Counted from the first letter of the stretch, positions 6,367 to 10,408 are shown. The stretch is DNA of 11,277 bases from Baffinella frigidus (GCA_026770585.1 MU647427.1:84617-95893); one strand, 5' to 3'. Numbers and translations: made by a program. The notes: generated by a model from the sequence alone, not told the origin.

Positions 6367-8164
6367 TCTCTCTCTCTCTCGCTCTGTCTCTCTCCCTCTC
6401 CCTCTCCCTCTCCTTCTCCCTCCCTGTCTGCGCGGGGGGCATACCGCGAGGTAAGAGCACGCTGAATCGTCCGCTGGCGTGCCCTGCGAGCACTCGTCCG
6501 CTAGCCCCTCAGGGTCGTTGAAGAGAAACCTGGGTTTGGAGTTTTGGGATGAGGCTTCAGTGTTCAGTGTTCAGTGTTCAGTGTTCAGCGTTCAGTGTTC
6601 AGTGTTCAGGGTGTAGGGTGTAGGGTTCAGTGTTCAGTGTTGAGTGTTCAGGATTCAGGGACACCAGAAAAACTGTTTAGGGTTCAGGGCTGAGGAAGCA
6701 CTCGTCCGCTAGCCCCTCAGGGTCGTTGAAGAGAAACCTGGGTTTTAGTTTGGGGTTTTAGTTGGGGTTTGGGGTTTGGGGTTTGGGGTTTTGGGTTTGG
6801 GGTCTGGGGTTTGGGGTTTGGGGTTTGGGTTAGGGTTTGTAGTCAGGGTTTGTAGTTGGGGTTTAGGGTTTATGGTTCAGGGTTTAGGGTTTAGGGGTTA
6901 GGGTTTAGGGTTTAGGGTTTATGGTTTATGGTTGAGGGTTGAGGGTTGAGGGTTGAGGGTTTAGGGATATCAAAAAAACAGTGTAGGCTTTAGGTTTTTA
7001 GGTTTTAAGGTTCAGGGTTTAGGGGTCAGGGGTTGGGGTTTATGATTCAGGGGTTTGGGCTACCAGAAAAACGCGCGTGGTGCGCCTGCGAAACCCGGCG
7101 TGAAGCCGCGCGGTAGCATCGCCTGGCCGGGGTTGAGGGTTTGATATTTGGAGGTTGGGTTTTGGTGCAGGGTTAGGGGTTTAGGGTTAAGGGTTTAGGG
7201 TTTAGGGTTTAGGGTTTAGGGTTTAGGGTTTACGGCCTGTACCCGGTTTGGGGTTCAGAGTTTGATATTTGGAGGTTGGGTTTTGGGGTTGGGGGTTGAA
7301 GGGTTTGGGGTTAGCGGCGAGGGTTTGGGTTTGAGGACGTGCTTCTGGGAGAGGGAGAGAGTTGTCAATCAATGCAATCTCATTCAATGGAATGAGAAAT
7401 GCCTCGCCATTCTGGCCTGCGGTGCGTCTATCAAAAGCCAAAATCGGCCAATGAGTTTTCTTGAACCGGGGATATGTGCGTGACCAGAGCAGGGGCTGGT
7501 CCACTCGACCACCAACCCTCCCGGGCGGACCAAATTGACGATTTTCGATATCCCACTTCCTGTGGAAAATAGCCCCAACAAATGGGAATTCGTATGTGGT
7601 GGATCCAACTTCCATAGGAATTGGGATATCGAAAATCGTCGATTTGGTCCGCCCGGGAGGGTTGGTGGGAGATGGCGAGAGGAGGCGGGGGGTGCTCGTT
7701 CGTAGCGCTGCAGGTTTTTGGGGGGCAGCTCGGAGGAGCAGCGAGGTGTTTTCGGGTTGGTGTGTTCGCTGTGGCCATTCAAACAGTGCTTCTGGTCAGA
7801 GTCCGTTGGGGTCGGCGGTGTGGGTCGCTTGCCTTGAGCGGCTGAGCGAACGAATCCGAGAACGACGACGACAACGCGTTCAGCGCGCCCATCGCCTGCC
7901 GTTGGCGTCACTCAGATGCCCCGCCCGGCCACGCCTCTGAAATTGTTATTATCCCCTGCAGATTGAAGATTCGGGAGTGGAGCGTGGAGTTATATCACCG
8001 TTCCTGGGAGGGCGCGTGGGAGGATGATGGGTTGGGTGATGGATGGATACCGCATCCTGGTTCTCCGTACTCGTAATATTTCCCAAAGCGCTTGCTGCAC
8101 CCGCTGAAGCACTGCTCGCCGCATCGGACGCCGACGCTGAGGCATCGCTCATGGAGTCGGCCAT
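433..8164 (-). CDS. Split gene for a prominin/Tweety-like multi-span membrane protein (12-exon model, 3' end outside window)
   Basis: Twelve minus-strand exons (8164-8051, 7895-7833, 7122-7064, 6529-6445, 5339-5245, 4019-3939, 3480-3399, 2927-2796, 2333-2259, 2095-2012, 1488-1414, 498-433) join without a stop into about 337 residues; exon 12 ends at a donor, so the gene runs on past the left edge. Introns 3, 5 and 6 are phase 2 and all others phase 0. Every acceptor is AG and every donor GT, except one GC. Predicted layout: Ser/Ala-rich N-terminus, membrane helix 1 (about residues 110-131), Cys-rich loop (about 131-166), membrane helix 2 (about 168-188), then a loop of at least 145 residues with N-glycosylation motifs NAS and NAT. 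Helix, short Cys-rich cytosolic loop, helix, long extracellular loop is the N-terminal plan of prominins and resembles Tweety homologues; prominins likewise have an Asn/Gln pair just after helix 2. No signal peptide is visible at the modelled start, so the 5' end is the weakest part. Family assignment is inference. Confidence 0.72.
642..677 (-). pseudogene. Exon 12 5' fragment with acceptor
   Basis: CGCCAG|ATCGATGAGTCGG, then an internal deletion, LKWKN and an in-frame TAA. It lies upstream of the intact exon in the sense direction. Confidence 0.65.
963..1005 (-). pseudogene. Exon 12 5' fragment with acceptor
   Basis: CAACAG|ATCGACGAG, reading IDESGVMYDAALLN and then TAG. The acceptor is kept and the 3' half is missing. 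Confidence 0.65.
1187..1226 (-). pseudogene. Exon 11 copy with internal deletion
   Basis: Carries GCGGTGCAGCAGCTG of exon 11 fused to its CGCTTGGAA end, with the middle lost. It lies downstream of the intact exon. Confidence 0.5.
1258..1413 (-). repeat. 21-base minisatellite starting at the exon 11 donor
   Basis: About eight units on a 21-base period, AGTCAGCAC plus a variable AT-rich part. In sense orientation each unit begins GTGCTGACT or a variant, which is the splice donor of exon 11. CTGAC also fits the branch-point consensus. Confidence 0.9.
1414..1488 (-). CDS. Exon 11 of the membrane-protein gene
   Basis: Acceptor GTGCCGCAG|GACAAG and donor TGGAAG|GTGCTGACT. It has 25 codons, phase 0/0, beginning DKFEAVQQLIEGK and ending NPCAWK. 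The donor is also the first unit of a 21-base minisatellite that fills the start of the next intron. An internally deleted copy lies downstream at 1187-1226. Confidence 0.75.
1498..2008 (-). repeat. Telomere-like heptamer repeats (introns 10 and 11)
   Basis: Mixed TTTAGGG, TTTGGGG and TTCAGGG units on the plus strand (CCCTAAA in the gene's sense), purest at 1804-1860 and 1980-2005. The stretch at 1756-1803 is non-repeat. Smaller blocks of the same type lie at 345-425, 502-525, 1012-1062, 2102-2150 and 2201-2225. Confidence 0.95.
2012..2095 (-). CDS. Exon 10 of the membrane-protein gene
   Basis: Acceptor CACGCCAG|GTTAAC and donor GATATG|GTCAAC. It has 28 codons, phase 0/0, beginning VNASFATVEKESNL and ending ARLSGRDM, a helical-looking segment with an NAS glycosylation motif. 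Telomere-like repeats abut both splice sites, so the coding island is sharply delimited. Confidence 0.8.
2259..2333 (-). CDS. Exon 9 of the membrane-protein gene
   Basis: Acceptor GACGCAG|ATTGGG and donor GACCAG|GTCCAC (the same donor hexamer as exon 5). It has 25 codons, phase 0/0, beginning IGVDMQDVIKGMKA and ending FPDVFSDQ. It reads as an amphipathic helix, typical of prominin-like extracellular loops. Three copies of its first ~25 bases, each with the CAG acceptor, lie upstream in the 24-base minisatellite. Confidence 0.78.
2441..2465 (-). pseudogene. Exon 9 5' fragment with acceptor
   Basis: ACGCAG|ATCGGAGTGGACAT then GGACGTGACC, matching exon 9's start. It is embedded in the 24-base minisatellite. 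Confidence 0.6.
2549..2572 (-). pseudogene. Exon 9 5' fragment with acceptor
   Basis: GACGCAG|ATCGGAGTGGACTG then GGACGTGATC. It lies about 108 bases from the fragment at 2441, suggesting a higher-order repeat. Confidence 0.6.
2706..2731 (-). pseudogene. Exon 9 5' fragment with acceptor
   Basis: GTACAG|ATCGGGGGGAGCATG then CAGGACGTGATC. It is the most upstream of the three partial copies. Confidence 0.6.
2796..2927 (-). CDS. Exon 8: start of the long loop after helix 2
   Basis: Acceptor CACGCCAG|ACTCGAG and donor TTTCCG|GTATGCTGAC. It has exactly 44 codons, phase 0/0, beginning TRETGSSKVN, with KVIPVKWDVRKEPNP in the middle and ending VLVPFP. It is the longest exon of the model and the only internal one with no recognisable fragment copies nearby. 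All three minus frames are open over this stretch, so the frame rests on phase agreement with exons 7 and 9. Confidence 0.65.
2940..2968 (-). pseudogene. Exon 7 3' fragment with donor
   Basis: Minus strand GGGTTCCTCTCACGAACCAG|GT matches the end of exon 7 with one base lost. It sits just upstream of exon 8. Confidence 0.6.
2982..3131. repeat. (TC)n and (TCTG)n microsatellites in intron 7
   Basis: Long CT runs (2982-3084) pass into TCTG tetramers (3086-3131). A second cluster lies at 3318-3390 with CT, CA, TCTG and TCTA. All apparent ORFs here are repeat translations. Confidence 0.95.
3149..3225 (-). pseudogene. Second copy of exon 7 (helix 2), out of phase
   Basis: Keeps acceptor GGGCAG and donor CAG|GTGTGTG and encodes IIFLIFFLLIAFTWIFGFL then STNQ. 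At 77 bases instead of 82 it would need two leading bases of a codon where exon 6 supplies room for one, so splicing it in place of exon 7 would shift the frame. Gly is replaced by Trp relative to the intact exon. It lies downstream of exon 7. Confidence 0.75.
3399..3480 (-). CDS. Exon 7: second membrane helix, intact copy
   Basis: The acceptor AAACCAG|GTCGTG comes from the flanking telomere-like repeat, and the donor CAG|GTACGTGAG is close to the ideal consensus. It encodes SCCIIIFLIFFLLIAF and then TGIFGFLSTNQ, a strong membrane helix ending in an Asn-Gln pair, as in prominins after helix 2. The leading G completes Arg with exon 6, and the exon ends in phase 0. A near-full second copy at 3149-3225 is out of phase. 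Confidence 0.85.
3482..3657 (-). repeat. Telomere-like repeats adjoining exon 7 acceptor
   Basis: TTTGGGG heptamers then TTCAGGG units. In sense they end CCCTAAACCAG, so the repeat supplies the acceptor of exon 7. Similar degenerate blocks lie at 3800-3900. Confidence 0.9.
3658..3703. repeat. 46-base spacer-free palindrome
   Basis: Arms 3658-3680 and 3681-3703 pair at 22 of 23 positions, built from TTTCATCA units with TGCATGCA at the centre. A half-copy (3897-3925) follows the intact exon 6, so the palindrome probably formed during duplication of that junction. Confidence 0.9.
3721..3773 (-). pseudogene. Exon 6 3' fragment with donor
   Basis: Reads NCGGSRTSGEYSKA and then a stop, followed by the GTACC donor. 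It is followed by the same TTTCATC intronic sequence that follows the intact exon, so the duplicated unit extended into the intron. Confidence 0.7.
3939..4019 (-). CDS. Exon 6: Cys-rich loop between the two membrane helices
   Basis: Acceptor TACTACAG|GTGCGG and donor GAGCG|GTACCG. It encodes CGCCGKVCKQPNC followed by GGSRPSGEYSKAE: five cysteines, then a basic/polar stretch. This fits the short cytosolic loop between helices 1 and 2 in prominin-like proteins. It starts and ends in phase 2, matching exons 5 and 7. Of the six copies of this exon in the region, it is the only one complete from acceptor to donor. Confidence 0.8.
4091..4130 (-). pseudogene. Exon 6 5' fragment with acceptor
   Basis: AACCAG|GTGCGAGTGCTGC, reading RCECCGKVCQQPSS and then losing similarity. 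It lies upstream of the intact exon. Confidence 0.7.
4244..4283 (-). pseudogene. Exon 6 5' fragment with acceptor
   Basis: AAACAG|GTGTGAGCGCTGC, reading RCERCGKVCQQPSS. It shares the flank GGATCATGCGCTAG with the copy at 4612 (GGATTATGCGCTAG). Confidence 0.7.
4295..4445 (-). repeat. Telomere-like repeats in intron 5
   Basis: Pure TTTAGGG run near 4384-4430 with degenerate edges. It separates exon 6 fragments. Confidence 0.95.
4464..4509 (-). pseudogene. Exon 6 5' fragment with strong acceptor
   Basis: TTTTACTGCAG|GTGCGAG, a better acceptor than the intact exon has. It encodes RCECCGEVCKQPNCGGG before running into repeat. If used as a splice acceptor it would give an aberrant transcript. Confidence 0.7.
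4612..4652 (-). pseudogene. Exon 6 5' fragment with acceptor
   Basis: GGAACCAG|CTGCGAGTGC, reading CECCGKVCKQPNSE. It is the most upstream copy, and its flanks match those of the copies at 4244 and 4464. Confidence 0.7.
4655..4870 (-). repeat. Degenerate TTTCGGG/TTTAGGG block
   Basis: Variant heptamers dominated by TTTCGGG and TTCAGGG upstream of the last exon 6 fragment. The following stretch 4870-5240 has no exon I can support; it holds imperfect GAGTTCAGATT repeats (for example 5132 and 5152) and a palindrome at 4985-5008. Confidence 0.85.
4985..5008. repeat. Perfect 24-base palindrome
   Basis: TTTCACCTTGAA followed by its exact reverse complement, no spacer. It lies inside intron 5. Confidence 0.9.
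5245..5339 (-). CDS. Exon 5: first membrane helix and start of Cys-rich loop
   Basis: Acceptor CGAAACAG|TTCGTATCG and donor GAACG|GTCCAC. It encodes FVSMITAVGVIIPILSLLYC followed by FGFCCARGCTE and two bases of an Arg codon. This is a hydrophobic helix of about 22 residues followed by a Cys-rich membrane-proximal segment, a typical palmitoylation context. The CG left at the donor joins the G of exon 6 to give Arg, and this phase match is what fixes the donor. Two 5' fragments lie upstream at 5572-5588 and 6051-6066. Confidence 0.8.
5528..5930 (-). repeat. Duplicated 24-base motif in intron 4
   Basis: AGATACAGCTCCTGGCA plus AGAGA at 5528-5551 and 5907-5930, each next to an exon 5 fragment. 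The intervening and following AT-rich sequence (5600-6050) shows no exon I can support. A short open minus-strand segment at 5385-5450 has no phase-compatible splice sites. Confidence 0.75.
5572..5588 (-). pseudogene. Exon 5 5' fragment with acceptor
   Basis: ATGCAG|TTCATATCAATGATG (QFISMM), matching the first codons of exon 5. A 24-base flank (5528-5551) is shared with the region next to the second fragment. Confidence 0.6.
6051..6066 (-). pseudogene. Exon 5 5' fragment with acceptor
   Basis: GCTGCAG|TTCGCATCGATGAT (QFASMI), the same exon start. It is associated with the 5907-5930 repeat. Confidence 0.55.
6229..6258 (-). pseudogene. Exon 4 3' fragment with donor
   Basis: Reads DDSACSHFA and then GTCTGC, matching the end of exon 4 (DDSACSYLA, GTATGC). 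It lies downstream of the intact exon. Confidence 0.7.
6294..6420. repeat. G10, (CT)n, C34, (CT)n tract in intron 4
   Basis: A run of 10 G (6294-6303), CT-rich sequence, 34 C (6331-6364) and more CT to 6420. It lies about 25 bases inside intron 4 from the exon 4 donor. It is nearly pure homopyrimidine on the plus strand, capable of triplex or G-quadruplex/i-motif formation, and its length may be unreliable in assembly. Confidence 0.95.
6445..6529 (-). CDS. Exon 4 of the membrane-protein gene
   Basis: The acceptor CCCAG|GTTTCT is made by the telomere-like repeat itself, and the donor is GCG|GTATGC. It encodes 28 residues beginning FLFNDPEGLADEC and ending DDSACSYLA, acidic with two cysteines, as expected of an ectodomain just before membrane helix 1. 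It ends in phase 0, matching exon 5. A 48-base identical copy of its first half lies upstream (6698-6745) and a copy of its last quarter lies downstream (6229-6258). Confidence 0.75.
6556..6606. repeat. TTCAGTG heptamer array
   Basis: About seven tandem TTCAGTG units, one TTCAGCG. This is a locally homogenised variant of the telomere-type heptamer, just upstream of the exon 4 acceptor. Confidence 0.9.
6659..6675 (-). pseudogene. Exon 3 3'-end fragment with donor
   Basis: AGTTTTTCTG|GTGTCC matches the end of exon 3 (GTTTTTCTG|GTAGCC). The match is short, so this is moderate evidence only. A more decayed version lies at 6965-6981. Confidence 0.4.
6698..6745 (-). pseudogene. Exon 4 5' fragment with acceptor
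   Basis: A 48-base identical copy of 6490-6537: CCCAG acceptor plus FLFNDPEGLADEC codons. Identity indicates a recent duplication. It lies upstream of the intact exon. Confidence 0.85.
6745..7057 (-). repeat. Telomere-like repeats in intron 3
   Basis: Blocks of TTTGGGG (6770-6830), TTTAGGG (6880-6925) and TTGAGGG (6930-6960), showing local homogenisation of different variants. Confidence 0.95.
7064..7122 (-). CDS. Exon 3 of the membrane-protein gene
   Basis: Acceptor CCGGCCAG|GCGATG and donor TTCTG|GTAGCC. It has 19 codons (AMLPRGFTPG to APRAFF) plus two bases, TG, that complete Trp with the first G of exon 4. It lies between two blocks of degenerate telomere-like repeat, and the GC-rich exon stands out sharply from them. 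Short pieces of its 3' end with the donor recur downstream at 6965-6981 and 6659-6675. Confidence 0.6.
7128..7335 (-). repeat. Telomere-like repeats upstream of exon 3
   Basis: Pure TTTAGGG at 7190-7232. A 26-base direct repeat (TTTGATATTTGGAGGTTGGG and on) occurs at 7140 and 7260. This is the last G-rich block on the plus strand. Confidence 0.95.
7343..7495 (-). CDS. Possible extra exon between exons 2 and 3
   Basis: A 153-base minus-strand stretch with coding-like composition. It runs from acceptor GACCAG|CCCCTG through WPILAFDRRTAGQNGE and FLIPLNEIALIDN to PLPE, then the weak GC donor GAA|GCACGT. With that donor it is 51 codons and phase 0/0, so it could be inserted between exons 2 and 3. 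The only nearby GT donor (after 7342) would break the phase. The plus strand is also open here (7347-7483). It directly borders the inverted-repeat element at 7509-7668. It is left out of the main model. Confidence 0.25.
7509..7668. mobile_element. Foldback/MITE-like element, copy a
   Basis: Left arm 7509-7555 and right arm 7622-7668 are complementary over 47 bases with one mismatch (ends CCACCAACCCTC...GAGGGTTGGTGG), and weaker pairing continues inward. It is 160 bases long with no coding capacity of its own, so non-autonomous. No clear target-site duplication. It lies in intron 2. Confidence 0.8.
7833..7895 (-). CDS. Exon 2 of the membrane-protein gene, GC-AG donor
   Basis: Acceptor ACGGCAG|GCGATG and donor AAG|GCAAGC. 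This is the classic context for the rare GC-AG intron class, in which the rest of the donor matches U1 strongly. The exon has 21 codons, phase 0 at both ends, starting AMGALNALSS and ending FAQPLK. It is symmetric, so it could be skipped without a frameshift. The case rests on phase fit and coding-like composition. The plus strand here is also open and GC-rich. Confidence 0.5.
8051..8164 (-). CDS. Exon 1 (start exon) of the membrane-protein gene
   Basis: The ATG at 8164-8162 has a favourable context (GGGGATGG) and an in-frame TGA lies 11 codons upstream, which favours this start. It encodes 38 Ser/Ala-rich residues beginning MADSMSDASA and ending NITSTENQDA, with a possible glycosylation site NIT. 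Donor GCG|GTATCC, phase 0. The other two minus frames are also partly open; one is Cys-rich (from 8198), so the frame choice rests on the Kozak context and the phase match to exon 2. A copy of its first codons lies upstream at 10174-10221. Confidence 0.5.
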
Positions 8165-8801
8165 CCCCGCAGCAGCCTCTCCGGCGCCCGAAACTCAAGG
8201 AGGTCGCTCAGGAGGCCCTCAATGAGTTCCCCTGGGCTCGGACACGTCCAACAGGACACAGCGCGCTGGACCCCCGGGCGATCTCACTACGCCTGGTCGG
8301 GCGGTTTGAATAGGACGGACCAGGCCTTTTGAAATGAGAGTGGCAAATGACGCGCGCGCGCGATTCTCCAGCCAACGACTTTCGCTGGCCGGGCTTCTCG
8401 TGCGGCGCGTCTGGCCGAAAGTGCAGCACAGAGAGCGGAAAAGAGCGCCGGGAGAGGTGCCCGCTCGTCGTCCTAGACCAGGATGAAGTTGAAAACACGT
8501 TGAGATGCGTCACGTCCCTATGAAAGGATTTGGTTTTGGGGGACGCCTTTGGCCGGTCACCTGAACAGGTTTCGGGCTCCGGGTGTTGAGATCCTGGCGT
8601 CTTCCTCTTTTTTGACCTGGCGTCCTTATTTTTTTTGGAAGCTTTCGGGTTCGCAGCTGAGAAGGGGAGCTTGCTTGGGAGATTTGGAGAAAGGAGACGG
8701 TCGCAGCTTCAAGTGCAAGGCCCCAATGCCGCGGATCCTTGTCTAGCTACAGGCGCCGCTCCGCCATCGAGCCTTTGAAAGCAGGTTGGTCGCCCGTGGC
8801 G
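8165..8801. promoter_or_regulatory. Probable divergent promoter between the two genes
   Basis: 637 bases lie between the minus-strand ATG (8164) and the plus-strand ATG (8802). No credible ORF is shared with the second copy, and an alternating GCGCGCGC run sits near 8350. High similarity to 10221-10974 shows either recent duplication or constraint. No TATA box can be assigned with confidence. Promoter function is inferred from position only. Confidence 0.45.
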
Positions 8802-9118
8802 ATGTCCAGAGGATGGGCACAGGCTGCGCTTCTCGGGCTGGTAATTGGGGCGGAGGGCTGCCCTCCGACTGCCCGGGGAAGGGCGCCCTTCCGCAAGTTT
8901 CTCGGCGAGAAGCTGCTCGGGCGCCTCGTGTTCCCGTTCACGGTCGAAAAAGGAGGGGACGCTGTCGTGCAGGTTGTGGTTGATGGGGAGCGGCCCCTTG
9001 CGTCAAATATGTTCAGGGGCGTCGTGGCGGCGTATGGCGCGTGCCTTCCGGCCATCCGCGACGCGTCCCCGCTGGAGCTCGATCTTCAGATCGCCAGGGT
9101 CGCGGGCCACAACATCAG
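8802..9118 (+). CDS. First coding exon of an unrecognised plus-strand gene
   Basis: ATG at 8802 with G at -3; the frame is open back to a TGA at 8658. It encodes 105 codons plus AG. The start MSRGWAQAALLGLVIGAEG looks like a secretory or membrane signal. Further on are EKLLGRLVFPFTVEKGGDA and VVQVVVDGERPLASNMF, mixed hydrophobic and charged as in a real protein. It ends near DLQIARVAGHNI at donor ATCAG|GTTCCT, followed at once by C-rich telomere-like repeat, the same intron style as in the minus-strand gene. The family is not recognised. The minus strand over the same stretch is also open (9055-8747) but lower in complexity. An alternative acceptor TAGCTACAG at 8751 would make this an internal exon. 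Confidence 0.55.
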
Positions 9119-9122
9119 GTTC

Positions 9123-9160
9123 CTAAACCCCAAACCCTAAATCCCAAACCTTAAACCCGG
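9123..9160 (+). repeat. CCCTAAA-type repeats at start of plus-gene intron
   Basis: CCTAAACCCCAAACCCTAAA-like units immediately after the donor at 9118. Orientation is opposite to every block left of 7340. Confidence 0.9.
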
Positions 9161-9224
9161 TGCCCCTCTGCCGCCTTTCTTGGGGTACGGTCTTGGACGC
9201 ATCGCCATGGAACACGCGCGCTAT

Positions 9225-9438
9225 CACCAACCCTCTCGGAAAGTCTAAAACGTCGATTTTCAGACCTCAACCCTAAAACCTAAACCCCAAACCCTAAACC
9301 CTAAACCCTAAACCCTAAACAGTGGGGCAGCAGGGTCGGATTCGACCCCGCTGTGTTAACGTAAGTACCAATCTTGATACACAACTCTTGGGAACAGGTC
9401 GAATTCAGTCGATTTTGTCCTTTCGTGAGGGTTGGTGG
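9225..9438. mobile_element. Foldback/MITE-like element, copy b
   Basis: Ends CACCAACCCTCTCGG and GTGAGGGTTGGTGG match copy a. The internal CGTCGATTTTCAGACCTCAA and GGTCGAATTC segments match copy c. It carries a CCCTAAA array (9264-9321) and a central hairpin near 9328-9353 (CAGCAGGGTCG/CGACCCCGCTG). Confidence 0.7.
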
Positions 9439-9482
9439 TACCCCCCACTAGGGTTGTTCTACCAACTGTAAACTTATCACGG

Positions 9483-9536
9483 TATCAGCTGGGAGCTGAT
9501 AAAGGAGTTATCAGACTTATCAGCTCTCAGCTGATG
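9483..9536. repeat. Stem-loop
   Basis: Arms 9483-9502 and 9517-9536 (TATCAGCTGGGAGCTGATAA and complement) differ at two positions. AGCTGATA is repeated within the arms. Confidence 0.85.
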
Positions 9537-9613
9537 TGATACTAGCACGGGCTCGGAAAAGGACCCTTGGGCGTGGAGGGCCCCTTGCCTTACCGCCCAC
9601 CAAGGCCCGGGCA

Positions 9614-9898
9614 CCCCCACGAAACAACACCCTTGCGTCAACAGCGTAGCATCCTACCCACCAGCCATCCCAAGTGGCTCAAATAGTGCCCTGGAAGGTC
9701 TTTGATTTTACCTTGGACCGGGGTCGGATGCGACCCCGATCCCAGGTAAATCGAAAATGCCCCAGAGCACTATGTGAGCCATCTCCGAAGAGCTAGTGGA
9801 ACTTGTTCGACCTTTCACCCAGGATCCTTTCGCCCAGCTGGGTGAAACGAGCATGGTAGGATCCTACGCTACGGTCCCACGGGTGTTGTTTGGTGGGG
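9614..9898. repeat. Large nested palindrome
   Basis: Inner part 9676-9780: GGCTCAAATAGTGC pairs with GCACTATGTGAGCC, down to GGGGTCG/CGACCCC around GATG at 9727. Outer arms 9614-9659 and 9855-9898 pair imperfectly (AAACAACACCC, GCGTAG, ATCCTACC). The right arm holds an extra hairpin at 9814-9847 (TTTCACCCAG/CTGGGTGAAA). No gene is recognised. It is probably a decayed foldback element or a hairpin-RNA source. Confidence 0.75.
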
Positions 9899-9949
9899 AA
9901 GTACACCCAACACCCCGCCCCCTCTCCACAGCACCAGCATCTCAAATTA

Positions 9950-9981
9950 CATTTGTACAGCGGCTCGTTCTGGTACAAATG
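9950..9981. repeat. Short stem-loop
   Basis: CATTTGTAC (9950-9958) and GTACAAATG (9973-9981) are exact complements around a 14-base loop. Confidence 0.75.
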
Positions 9982-10052
9982 ATAAAACTCGAGGTCTTTA
10001 AAACTCCAATTCGACTTTTACATGTCCCCGTGTTTTAAAATTTGTGGCAGCA

Positions 10053-10170
10053 CAGGGTTACCTCGCTCATAAGAAACCGCCACCCCCTAGGACCCTACAG
10101 TAGGACCATACCTAGGGCCCTACGGTTGTCCTAGGGGGGGGGGCAGTTTCTTATGAGCGAGGTACCCCTG
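10053..10170. mobile_element. 118-base foldback element
   Basis: Arms 10053-10093 and 10128-10170 are nearly exact complements (CTCGCTCATAAGAAAC and CTAGGAC shared), with a small CCTACAGTAGG palindrome in the loop. It ends three bases from the start of the promoter duplication at 10174. Confidence 0.85.
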
Positions 10171-10173
10171 TAG

Positions 10174-10221
10174 CGCTCATGGAGTCGGGCATCCCCGCAG
10201 CAGCCTCTCCGGCGCCCGAAA
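10174..10221 (-). pseudogene. Exon 1 5' fragment with start codon
   Basis: Near-identical to 8146-8193: the same leader and ATG, then MPDSMSA before similarity ends at the foldback element. It lies upstream of the gene in the sense direction. Confidence 0.7.
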
Positions 10222-10408
10222 TCCTCACGGAAAGACCAAATCGTCGATTTTCAGACCTCAAATTCACCTTTCAGACCTCAAATTCACCTTAGATCAGACA
10301 CCCCAGATCTGGGGTGTCTGATCTTAAGTTGACAAAATCTTGGTACACGATCAACTTTTGGGGAAAGGTCGAGATCAATGGACTTGGTCCTCCCGTGAGG
10401 GTTGGTGG
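10222..10408. mobile_element. Foldback/MITE-like element, copy c
   Basis: Ends CCTCACGG and CCGTGAGGGTTGGTGG. It shares CGTCGATTTTCAGACCTCAA and AAGGTCGA with copy b and has a perfect 34-base palindrome at its centre (10291-10324). A tandem TTTCAGACCTCAAATTCACC pair precedes the palindrome. Copy 1 of the surrounding duplication lacks it (8193-8197). Confidence 0.75.

Noticed and set aside
7347-7483. Plus-strand coding segment opposite the possible extra exon
   Set aside because: Open but with no plus-strand splice partners, and it lies inside a minus-strand gene; kept only as an alternative reading.
8208-8513. ORFs in the promoter segment on either strand
   Set aside because: Frames are broken by indels between the two copies, so they are not conserved as protein.
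9796-10038. ORFs in the palindrome region (plus 9796-10038, minus 9793-9978)
   Set aside because: They run across inverted-repeat arms on both strands, need non-ATG starts or lack splice context, and show no protein-like pattern.
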